A DNA stretch of 64,000 nucleotides, taken from assembly GCA_036874045.1 (NCBI GenBank), contig CM072339.1:8625501-8689500 (forward strand), read 5' to 3'. Position 1 is the first letter of the stretch. Every line of letters begins with the position of its first letter. The position numbers and the translations under genes were made by a program. Shown one piece after another: positions 11,294 to 21,528 of the stretch. The stretch is from Cymodocea nodosa (Eukaryota; Streptophyta; Magnoliopsida; Alismatales; Cymodoceaceae). The notes beneath the pieces are model-generated. The model saw nothing but the letters and a program-made list of their open reading frames with translations. It had not been told where the DNA came from and searched no databases.

Positions 11294-13537
11294 AGAAAAA
11301 CTTTTTCTTGGTACCCAATGTTATTGACCAAGTTCATTAAACGCATATTTCTTCTTTTTGTTTAAAAATAGTTTAACATTATCATTTACATTCTTATTAG
11401 TTGTAAGTACTATAGGCTTATTTTTAACATCATACTTACTTATAGCATTATTGCTCTTATAATCATTCTTTTTATTTTTAGATGTAGTATAATCAAGATC
11501 AAACCGATTTTTATCAGACGTTAATTTATTTTGGTCATGCTCATACATTTCAGTATGTTCATACCAAGATTTTGTACTTGTATTTGAATTTTCAATGAAT
11601 ACAAAATCTTTTTCTGCACAAAAATTTTCAGATTTATCACATGTAGAATGAGTAATTGGTCTAATACCAGTGTATTGAATTACATGCTCAGGTTTCTGAA
11701 TTTTCAGTTTACTACAATTGTTTGAAATTTTAGAAACATTAGAAACTGAATTTCTAGAACAAGAAACAAGATTTTTAGAAACATTAATAGTCATGTTAGA
11801 AGTACAATTTGACAAATCACATTGATTTATATTATTACTACATGATTCATCCCTTAAAGTTCCTACTTCTACATATTTATTACCTTGTTTCATAATAGAA
11901 GGAATTTTAGTCTTAGATTTACTTGAACTGCAACTAATAAATCCTTTATTAGCTTGAGATTCAAGATAATCAAATCCTAAGCCAAATTTATAAGACACCA
12001 TAGGGGTAGTAGTTAGTTTGTCTAACTTAGTTTGACTTAAATTCCATTTCTCAATGGTAGAATTTAAATCTAGCACTCTCAGTTTTAATTTACCTATCTC
12101 AAATTCAAGTTCATTTATATTGTTTCTCAACATTTCATTTTCAGATTCTACCTTTAATTTTTCAGTATTTATATTCTATATTTGTTCATGCAAGATACAT
12201 TCATTAAATCTAAATTTTTGCAAATCTCTAGCATGATTTTCATTATTACATTTAAACTTTTCTAAAGTAGTAGACAAGAAACAATTTTGTTCTTCCATAA
12301 TGGATGAAGATTTTCTAATATTCTTATTTTCCAATTTACATACTTTAAGTTTTTGTAATAATGCATGATACGCACATAATAATTCATCAAAGTTGAAATC
12401 TAAATGACTTTCAAGATCAGATATTACTTCAGACTCATCTGCCATGAAGCACACATGAGCAACGTCTTCTAACTCTTGTTCTCCTTCTGAATGTGAAGAT
12501 TTTGATGATAAATCCTTAGATTCAGACTATTCAGACGTGTCATCCCAAGTGACCTTCAAAGCCTTTTTCTTGTAAAACTTTTTCTGAGTTTTCTGAGCTG
12601 TCTTCTTCTGATTTATCCTACTTTGCTTCTCATTTTTCCTCATAGGACAATCTGAAGAAAGATGTCTAGGTTTCTTACAGTTGTAACATACATACTTTCT
12701 GGATGAAGAATTCTTGCCATTCAATGATTTTGACGTTGAGGGTTTATCATTTTTGTTCCTTTGCTATTTCCTAACTTTCCATGCTTTCTTGAATTTCCTA
12801 GTCAGTAAAATCAAATTCTCGTCAGAATCAGTAGATATATCAGAATCTGAATTAATTTCGAAGGCTATTTCTTTCTTCATTTTTAGTTTGTTGTGACTTA
12901 GTGATTCATTTAATTGAACTTCATAAGCTGTTAAATTTCCTATAAGTTCATTCATAGAATAAACATTTAAATCTCGTGATTCCTCAATTGATATTACTTT
13001 CTGAGACCATTTAGAACTTAGGGATCTGAGAATTTTCCTCACCAAATCCTTCTGTTCAAAATTCTTTCCTAAACATTTTAAAGAGTTTATGATATCAAGA
13101 AATTTGGAAAACATCTCAGAAATATTTTCGTCTTCATGCATCTTAAAGAGTTCATACTTATGAATCAACATGTTTATTTTTGTCTCTTTAACTTGAGAAG
13201 TACCTTCATGTGAAACTTCTAATGCATGCCACACCTCATAAGCAGATTTATATGCCGACACTTTACTGAACTGTTCATAACTCAATGCACAAAATAAAAT
13301 ATTTAAGCCCTTAGCATTCAGAGTTTCATTTTCTTTTTCAGTAATTGTCCAAGTATTATAAGGAGTAGTTAACGGAGTATATGGTTTAGAAATCATGAAC
13401 CACAACTTATGATCTATACTTTAAAGAAAAATAGTCATCCTATATTTCCAATATTCAAAATGTATTCCATCAAATAAAGGAGGACGATTAAGATTTTGAC
13501 CTTCATATAAAGAAAAATTACCATTTCCAGTAGCCAT
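11294..13537 (-). pseudogene. gag: Sirevirus gag, element B
   Basis: This is nucleocapsid/capsid protein of about 750 codons. The start ATG is at 13537, about 185 bases after the PBS, and begins MATGNGNFSLYEG. The gag-polypeptide (UBN2-like) region follows with RPPLFDG, YWKYRM, a leucine-rich middle and DLVRKILRSLSSKW. Then comes a CCHC zinc knuckle (CYNCKKPRHLSSDC, about residues 278-291), a basic region, and a long asparagine/serine-rich C-terminal half with predicted coiled coil, as expected for the enlarged gag of Sireviruses. In-frame stops at 13408, 12766, 12529, 12178 and 11323 break it; all share the frame of pol. The TAG after RK (12766) is also present in element G's gag. Confidence 0.9.
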
Positions 13538-13720
13538 CTTACCTTAGATTTTTCAACCTATTTGATTTTAAATAGTCTAAAAACATTAAAACAACTTGAG
13601 CCTTAAATCAAGAAAGTTAAACGTATGCTCAGATATTAATTTCTTTCAAAAACAAGGAAGGTAGAATAAGCAATGATATTTAATAAATTGGTATCGATTT
13701 TATATCAAAGATTATTAACA

Positions 13721-13734
13721 AAGCTCTGATACCA
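13721..13734 (-). other. Primer-binding site, initiator tRNA-Met (B)
   Basis: On the minus strand this reads TGGTATCAGAGCTT. It starts two bases after the LTR end CCTACA and is complementary to the 3' end of plant initiator tRNA-Met, the usual primer of copia elements. It fixes the 5' LTR boundary. Confidence 0.9.
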
Positions 13735-13736
13735 CT

Positions 13737-14187
13737 TGTAGGATTGTATGGCTACACAAGAGGTGGGTGAATTGTGTATTTTCAATATTTTCTGAAATAT
13801 AATTGAAACTTTAAAACTCAAAAACAAGTCGAGACATTGTTTTCATAAAATCATTTTTATTCAAGGTTTCAATTACAATATACAATTCAATTCTCCTCAA
13901 AAATTGTAGATGCAATTATATCTCGATACCATGTATCATCTAAACAATTTCATAACTACAAATAGAGAAAACTAATTTGCGGAATTTAAAACATTTCTCC
14001 CTATTTGAGATCTTTCTTCTTCTTTTTCTTCTTCAACAATTCTTTAGTGACGAATATCTTGTCTTTCTTTGCTTCACCGAATTTTCTTTTTTCTGATACT
14101 TTAAATCTTTAGTGACATAAATAATACCTTTTTCTACTTCACTAAATTTTCTTCCACCTGATACTTCAAATCTTCAATGACATATTG
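13737..14187 (-). mobile_element. 5' LTR of Sirevirus B, inner piece
   Basis: It starts TGTAGGATTGTATGGCTACA and matches the first 400 or so bases of the intact minus-strand LTR at 32259-33761, up to the repeated TTCCACCTG / GATACTTCAAATC motif. There the plus-strand LTR of element G begins. The remainder of this LTR resumes near 17228. The last bases include one extra copy of a short internal repeat unit. Confidence 0.85.
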
Positions 14188-15635
14188 TTGAGTATTTTTG
14201 TTTTGATGTTGTGTGCTGAATGAAAATAATCATATTTGCTCAATTACTATTGCTTGTGAAAAGAAATTAAAATCATCAATTAATACAAAAAAAGCTTACT
14301 GATATAAATACTTGTCTGTATTGGATCTGAAGTTAATAACTAGTCATTTCGTTGCATTAATTTCTCATTCAGCTAAACGTTTAGTTAACGTGTGTTTTTA
14401 TTGAAAAGCATGATATGTTTTAATGTTATATCTTCTGTATCATGAATAGTGCACGTTTAGACAACTCGTTAAGTTAGAGTTTTGTTTGTATAGAGGTCAC
14501 GTGAGAACTCGTTAAGTTAGAGGCTTAAAGGTTAAAATAGGTCACGTGATAACTCGTTAAGTTAGTGAGTAAAAGAAGAGACGAACGCGTTAGGTTAGCG
14601 TTATAAACTTAAGTTGTTATTTTTGCACGTGGTAAAATTCTTATTATAAAAACATTTGTTTATTACTAGTTCGTTGAGTTATCATAACACAACGGAGATG
14701 GTTCGTTGAGTTATCATAACACCACGGACATAGTTCATTGAGTTAGCTACAATACTTGTCACGTGAAATGGCACATGAGGAAACTCGTTAAGTTAGAAAC
14801 GTTAAGTTATATATATACTTGTGTTACTCGTTTAGTTAACATTAAAGTAATGACTTCTTATTACACTGATGAAAAACTTTTGGACGAGAAAGTTTATTTT
14901 GTAGGAAATTTTTCAGAGATCCAGGACTGATGATTAAAGAAAATTCGAAATATAAACGTGGGTTATAATGTATGTGTTTTGATGAAGGAAATAGAAAAGA
15001 CGTGGAGAAGTGGAAAACTGGTGGTGGTTAAACGTGAAGGATATGCATGAAATGAAGAAACAATATAAAAGGCATAGAATTCTCGTTGATCAATTTATCC
15101 TTGCACACAAAATGAAAAATCTTTTCAAGGATCAAACCATCCCTACACACCAAAAGAAAAATCTTTTTCAGGGATCAAAAACATCTTCTCGGGGAAAATC
15201 TCTCAAGTGGAAGAAAGTTCAGTGAATTATAAAAAGGTAAGATTTTCGTCACAGAAGATTTGAAGTATCAGAAGAAAGCAAATTCGGTGAAGCATGAAAA
15301 GACAAGATATTCGTCACTAAAGAATTGCTGAAGAAGAAAAAGAAGAAGAAGAAAGATCTCAAACAGGGAGAAAAGTTTTAAATTCCGCAAATTAGTTTTC
15401 TCTGTTTGTAGTTATGAAATTGTTTAGATGATACATGGTATCGAAATATAATTGCATCTACAATTTATGAGGAGAATTGAATTGAATTGTATATTGTAAT
15501 TGAAACCTTGAATAAAAATGATTTTATGAAAACAATGTCTTGACTTGTTTTTGAGTTTTAAAGTTTCAATTATATTTCAGAAAATATTAAAAATACACAA
15601 TTCACCCCCCTCTTATGTAGCGATACGATCCTACA
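14188..15635 (+). mobile_element. Sirevirus G 5' LTR (1448 bp, complete)
   Basis: It runs from TGTTGAG to CCTACA and is followed by a PBS. It contains four CACGTG hexamers (14498, 14543, 14626, 14760), repeated CTCGTTAAGTTAG and GGTTCGTTGAGTTA half-sites, a TATA box at 15064-15070, and AATAAA near 15509, so U3, R and U5 can be placed. A small ORF at 15010-15225 spans the TATA box and is not considered a gene. The element inserted into, or was joined within, the 5' LTR of element B in opposite orientation. Confidence 0.9.
15064..15070 (+). promoter_or_regulatory. LTR TATA box (TATAAAA)
   Basis: TATAAAA followed by GGCATAGAATTCTCG is conserved at the matching place in the LTRs of D (41957-41963), F (51998-52004), C (32776-32782, minus), B (17394-17400, minus) and the solo LTR (19543-19549, minus). 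Transcription would start about 30 bases downstream, giving an R region up to the AATAAA near 15509. Confidence 0.7.
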
Positions 15636-15637
15636 AG

Positions 15638-15650
15638 TGGTATTAGAGCT
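15638..15650 (+). other. Primer-binding site, one base mutated (G)
   Basis: TGGTATTAGAGCT lies two bases after the LTR end. It matches the initiator tRNA-Met PBS except for one C-to-T change. Confidence 0.85.
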
Positions 15651-15835
15651 TTGTTAATAATCTTTGATACAAAATCAATACCAACTTATTTAATATCATT
15701 GCTTATTCTACCTTCCTTGTTTTTAAACAGAAATTAATATCTGAGCATACGTTTAACTCTATTGATTTAAGGCTCAAGTTGTTTTAAAGTTTTTAGACTG
15801 TTTAAAATCAAATAGGTTGAAAAATCTAAGGTAAA

Positions 15836-17211
15836 ATGGCTACTGGAAATGGTAATTTTTCTTTATATGAAGGCCAAAATCTTAATCGTCCTCCTTTATT
15901 TGATGGAATACATTTTGAATATTGGAAATATAGGATGACTGTTTTTCTTCAAAGTATAGATCATAAGTTGTGGTTCATGATTTCTAAACCATATACTCCG
16001 TTAACTACTCCTTATAATACTTGGACAATTACTGAAAAAGAAAATGAAACTCTGAATGCTAAGGGCTTAAATATTTTATTTTGTGCATTGAGTTATGAAC
16101 AATTCAGTAAAGTGTCGGCATATAAATCTGCTTATGAGGTGTGGCATGCATTAGAAGTTTCACATGAAGGTACTTCTCAAGTTAAAGAGACAAAAATAAA
16201 CATGTTGATTCATAAGTATGAACCCTTTAAGATGCATGAAGACGAAAATATTTCTAAGATGTTTTCCAGATTTCTTGATATCATAAACTCTTTAAAATGT
16301 TTAGGAAAGAATTTTGAACAGAAGGATTTGGTGAGGAAAATTCTCAGATCCCTAAGTTCTAAATGGTCTCAGAAAGTAACATCAATTGAGGAATCACGAG
16401 ATTTAAATGTTTATTCTATGAATGAACTTATAGGAAATTTAACAGCTTATGAAGTTCAATTAAATGAATCATTGAGTCACAACAAACTAAAAATGAAGAA
16501 AGAAATAGCCTTCGAAATTAATTCAGATTCTGATATATCTACTAATTCTGACAAGGATTTGATTTTGTTGACTAGGAAATTCAAGAAAGCATGGAAAGCT
16601 AGGAAATAGCAAAGGAACAAAAATAATAAACCCTCAACGTCAAAATCATTGAATGGCAAGAATTCTTCATCCAGAAAGTATGTATGTTACAACTGTAAGA
16701 AACCTGGACATCTTTCTCCACATTGTCCTATGAGGAAAAATGAAAAGCAAAGTAGGACAAATCAGAAGAAGACGGCTCAGTAAACTCAGAGAAAGTTTTA
16801 CAAGAAAAAGGCTTTGAAGGTCACTTGGGATGACACGTCTAAATCTGAGGAATCAACATCAAAATCTTCACATTCAGAAGGAGAATAAGAGTTAGAAGAC
16901 GTTGCTCATGTGTGCTTCATGGCAGATGAGTTTGAGGTAATTTCTGATCCTGAAAGTCATTCAGATTTCAACTTTGATGAATTATTATGTGCTTATCATG
17001 CATTATTACAAAAACTTAAAGTATGTAAACTAGAAAATAAGAATATTAGAAAATCTTCATCGATTATGGAAGAAGAAAATTTTTTCCTATCTACTACTTT
17101 AGAAAAGTTTAAATGTGATAATGAAAATCATGCTAGAGATTTGCAAAAATTTAGATTTAATGAATGTATCTTGCATGAACAAATACAGAATATAAATGCT
17201 GAAAAATTAAA
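15836..17211 (+). pseudogene. gag: Sirevirus gag, element G (3'-truncated)
   Basis: The ATG sits about 190 bases after the PBS. The first 257 codons are open and nearly identical to element B's gag, with RPPLFDG, YWKYRM and DLVRKILRSLSSKW. A TAG after the KARK motif is shared with B; the reading frame then continues through the CCHC knuckle (CYNCKKPGHLSPHC, about 16685-16726) with two or three further stops. Similarity ends near 17211 in the coiled-coil region, where a short filler leads into minus-strand LTR sequence of element B. Protease and the rest of pol are absent. Confidence 0.9.
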
Positions 17212-17227
17212 CTTACCGTGGTGTTAC

Positions 17228-18490
17228 CGTTTTCTGCTTCATTGAATTTTCTTCCACCTAAGAGATTTTCCCCGAAGAGGTGTTTTTGATCCCTGAAAAA
17301 GATTTTTCTTTTGGTGTTCAAGGATTGTTTGATCCTTGAAAAGATTTTTCGTTTTGTATGCAAGGATAATTTGATCAACAAGAACTCTATGCCTTTTATA
17401 CTGTATCTTCATTTCATGCATATCCTTCACGTTTAACCACTACCAGTTTTCCACTTCTTCACGTCTTTTCTTTTTCCTTCATCAAAATACACACGTTCTA
17501 ACCCACGTTTACATTTCGAATTTTCTTTAATCATCAGTCCTGAATCTCTGAAAAATTTCCTGCAAAATAAACTTTCTCGTCCAAAAGAAAATTTCCGTCA
17601 AGTGTAATAAGAAGTCGTTACTTTAATGTTAACTAAACGAGTAACACAAGTATATATATATAACTTAACATTTCTAACTTAACGAGTTTCTCATGTGCCA
17701 TTTCTTGTGACAAGTACTGTAGCTAACTCAATGAACTAAGTCTGTGGTGTTACGCTAACTCAATGAACCAGCTTAACCTTTCTTTCGGAAGGTTAAACGA
17801 TAACTTACCGAAAACAGTTTAAGTTTCGGATAGTTACGGTTGTAAGTCTCCAAAAAACTTTAACTCACTAATTCAACAATAAACAAATGTTTTTATAATA
17901 AGAATTTTACCACGTGCAAAAATAATAACTTAAGTTTATAACACTAACCTAACACGTTACCTTAGTATTCAATATAGCAACTCAACGCGTTTAGTTATGT
18001 TAACTTAACGAGTTATACATGTGCACCTCACGTGATACAATATAACATTCGTAACTTATAATTTCACCATGTGTATAATACTAACTTAACGAGTTCGTCT
18101 CTTCTTTTACTCACTAACTTAACGAGTTCTCACGTGACCTATTTTAACCTTTAAGCCTCTAACTTAACGAGTTCTCACATAACTTCTATACAAACAAAAC
18201 TAACTTAACGAGTTGTCTAAACGTGCACTGTTCATGATACAGAAGATATAACTTTAAAACATATCATGCTTTTCAATAAAAACACACGTTAACTTAACAT
18301 TTAGTTAAATGAGAAATTAATGCAACGAAATGACTAGTTATTAACTTCATATCCAATACAGACAGGTATTTATGTTAGTAAGCTTTTTCTGTATTAATTG
18401 ATTATTTTAATTTCTTTTCACAAGCAATAGTAATTGAGCAAATATGATTATTTTCATTCAGCACACATCATCAAAACAAAATACTCAACA
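17228..18490 (-). mobile_element. 5' LTR of Sirevirus B, outer piece
   Basis: This minus-strand LTR sequence ends in AAAATACTCAACA at 18490. It lacks the first 400 or so bases, which are those present at 13737-14187, so the two pieces make one LTR split by element G. TATA box at 17394-17400 (minus). It has dense AACTTAACGAGTT and AACTCAATGAAC half-sites and CACGTG hexamers. The flanking bases TTTGT (18491-18495) would be the target duplication, but the other end is lost. Confidence 0.8.
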
Positions 18491-19046
18491 TTTGTTAAGA
18501 TAAGTCATTGTGCTTTACACATATCAACTTGTAAGAGTCCATAAAGTTATGGGGATAAGTTTACGAATGTTCATAATGTTCTACTATGCATAAGCTAGTA
18601 AAGTTATGGGCATAACTTTATGAAGGGCTGTAATGTTTTCACTTTGATAAATCAATAATTGCTTCTTTTATTTAATCAAAGTTTATTGCAGGATTATTTA
18701 TTTTATAGATGACGTGGCACACATGTATTCACACATGTTCTACCATATTTCTAAGGACTTGGTCAAATATTTATAGATGGTAATCAGAGATCTATTTGAC
18801 AAAGTCAAGATTGAAGATCGTGGTTTGAAAAAAATCTAGAAATGGAACAAGTCTATTGAGTAAAGCTTAACTCAACGAAGTAACTCTATTGAGTTACAGT
18901 TAAGTCCATAGTGTAAATCCGTTGAGTTACACTAACTCCACGAGCTAGTTATTTTGCTACTATTCATATAGTGAGTAGTTGTAGGAAATTTGAAAAAGAA
19001 GGAATGTGTATGTAGGATCATGTGTAATCAATTAGAGTTCTTTATG
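18491..19046 (+). mobile_element. Athila LTR relic
   Basis: There is no gene. The stretch resembles the middle of the Athila LTR at 27346-29191: AAGTTTACxxACxxTCATAATGTT repeats, then GAGTTACAGTTAAGTCC dyads, a CCACGAGCTAGTTATTTT motif and a GTAGTTGTAGGAAATTTGAA motif. It appears to be the host LTR into which element B and the solo LTR inserted. It is diverged, so the boundaries are approximate. Confidence 0.55.
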
Positions 19047-20848
19047 TGTAGGATTGAATGGCTACACAAGAGGGGAGAATTATGTTTTTCAACATTTTCA
19101 AAAATAATTGAAACTTCAAAATTAAAAACAAGTTGAGACACTGTTTTAATCAAATCATTTTATTCAAGGTTTCACTTACAATATACAATTCAATTCTCCT
19201 TAGAAATTGTAGATGCAATTATATAACGATACTATGTTTCATCTAATCAATTTTATAACTACAAATAGAGAAAACTAATTTGCAGAATTTAAAACATTTC
19301 TCCTTGCATGAGATTTTTCTTCTTCTTCTGCAATTTTTCAATGACAAATATCTAACTTTTTCTACTTTATCGAATTTGCTTTCTTTTGATTCTTCAAATC
19401 TTTAGTGAGACATATATCTTACTTTCTCTTCTTCATTGAATTTTCTTCTATCTGAGAGCTTTTCCCTAAAGAGGTGTTTTGACCCTTGAAAATATATTTT
19501 GTTTGGTGTGCAAGGATAATTAATCAACGAAAATTCTATGCCTTTTATATTGTATCTTCATATCATGCATATCCTCCACATTTAACCACAATCAGTTTTC
19601 CACTCTTCACGTCTTCTCTTTTTCCTTCATCGAAATACACACGTTCTGACCTACATTTTCCTTTTGAATTTTCTTTAATCATCAATCCTGGATCTTTGAA
19701 AAATTTCTTCCAAAATAAACTTTCTCATCCAAATATTTTCCATCAAGTGTAATAACAAGTCGTTATGTTAATGTTAACTAAATGAGTAAAACAAGTAGAT
19801 TTATAACTTAACGAGTTCATCATATGCCAAATCATGTGACAAGTACTGTAGCTAACTCAACGAACTAAGTTTGTGGTGTTATAGTTAATTCAACGAACTA
19901 ACTTCATGGTGTTACAGTTAACTCAATGAACTAACTTCGTTGTGTTATTGATAACTCAACGAACTAGTAAAAATATCTTTCGGAAGGTTAAATGCTAACT
20001 CAATGAAAAGTGTTTAAGTATCGAATAGTTAAGTTTTCAAAGTATCCAAAATACCTTTTTATCATAAAACTAGTGAGACACATGTCGAGACTTGGAGACA
20101 TGACTTAAGTTATCTTTTGGAAGGTTAGATGCTAACTCATTGAAAACAGTTTGAGTTTCAGATAGTTACGGTTATAAGTCTTCGAAAATCCTGATAACTC
20201 AATGATCTAGTAATAAATAAATGTTTTTTACAATAAGGTATTTACCACGTGCAAGAATAATAACTTTAAATTTATAACGCTAGCCTAACGCATTGCCTTA
20301 ATGTTCAATATAGCAACTCAATGCATACAGTTATATTAACTTAACGAGTTAAACATGTGCAACTCACGTGATACAATATAACATTCGTAAACTTTAATTT
20401 CACTACATGCATAATACTAACTTAACGAGTTTGTCTCTTCATTTTAACCTTTTGTTCACTAACTTAACGAGTTCTCACGTGACTTATTTTAACCTTTAAG
20501 CATATAACTCAACGAGTTCTCACATGACCTTTATACAAACAACATACTAACTCAATGAGTTGTCTTAACATGCACTGTACATGATACAGAAAATATAACT
20601 TTAAAACATATCATGCTTTACAATAAAAGCACATGTTAACTTAATGTTTAGTTAAATGAAAAGTTAGTATAACTTAACGACTTGTTATTTAACTTAGTAT
20701 AATCTCAAATCCATTACTGACAAGTATTTATATTAATAAGCTTTTTCTGTATTAATTGATGTTCTTAATTTACTTTCACAAACAATAGTAATTAAGTAAA
20801 TATGATTACATTCGTTTAGCACACATCATCAAAACAAAATACTCAACA
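19047..20848 (-). mobile_element. Solo Sirevirus LTR (1802 bp) with TSD TTATG
   Basis: It begins TGTAGGATTGAATGGCTACA and ends AATACTCAACA, flanked on both sides by TTATG (19042-19046 and 20849-20853). No internal region is present, so it is a solo LTR. Its TATA box is at 19543-19549 (minus). It is longer than the other family members because of extra repeats of the half-site array between about 19840 and 20220, including TCTTTCGGAAGGTTA-type arms mixed with AACTCAACGAACT arms. Confidence 0.95.
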
Positions 20849-20893
20849 TTATGTAATATAAATTGAGTAAAATCAAAGTTAGAAGTGAGTTCT

Positions 20894-21528
20894 TGTTTAT
20901 AATGAAAAAGTGCATAATATTAATGGTTAATGAATGGTTAATTGCATAATATTTAGTTTATCATATGAGAATTAAGTCATTATGTCATAATTATACAATT
21001 ACATGTCTTAATTATAGAATATGCATAATTTCAAGGAATTAGCATTAATTAAATATCATTTTTGAAAGATTGAAAGCATAGTATGTGTGGTTTTATAGAA
21101 GTTTATAGAAGCTTGTAATGTTACACAGGTAAGTTTACAGACTCTTGTAATGTTACGTTGGTAAGTTTACAAACCCTTGTAACGTTACTTAGAGCTAAAT
21201 GAGTCCATTGAATTACAATTAAGTCAACGAAGTAAGTCTGTTGAGTTACACTAACTCCACAGACTAGTTATTTTCTAATATTCAACTATGAGCAATTGTA
21301 GAAATAGGAAATTCGAAGGAAAACCATGATTCACGCATCACGTAGGATTTAAATCGTGGAATGAAGAAGAAATCACCATCGTTGATATGAATGAAGGAGA
21401 TCCAACTAATCATTTAGGCGAAAGCAGTTATTACTAAAAGAAATATAAAAACAAAAGAGAAAGAATGAAGAAAGGAGGTGGAGAACCACACTAACTACAA
21501 CATGTGTCGGTCGTTCCCTGAAGTTTCA
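20894..21528 (+). mobile_element. Athila LTR 5' fragment (L0)
   Basis: It starts TGTTTATAATGAAAAAGTGC, like the complete Athila LTRs, and runs to just past the TATA-like ATATAAAA region, where another LTR (L1) starts at 21529. The 3' part is missing. The 40 bases before it (20854-20893) are unassigned. Confidence 0.75.

Larger units (their letters stand above)
5976..18490 (-). mobile_element. Sirevirus B, nearly full internal region
   Basis: This minus-strand Ty1/copia element reads from its 5' LTR on the right (13737-14187 plus about 17228-18490, split by element G), through PBS, gag, protease, integrase, reverse transcriptase, RNase H, the pol-ORF3 spacer and a truncated ORF3. The 3' LTR is lost at the junction with A. 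Gag and most of pol share one frame, as in other copia elements. It is the most complete coding copy of the family in the window but cannot be active: there are many stops, and the RT active site is deleted. The expected target duplication cannot be tested because one end is missing. Confidence 0.88.

Noticed and set aside
15010..15225. Small ORF with VKDMHEMKxQYKRHR recurring in LTRs at 41903-42118 (+), 17239-17430 (-) and 32627-32812 (-)
   Set aside because: It begins upstream of the LTR TATA box and spans it, so no LTR transcript would contain the whole frame; recurrence is explained by LTR homology.
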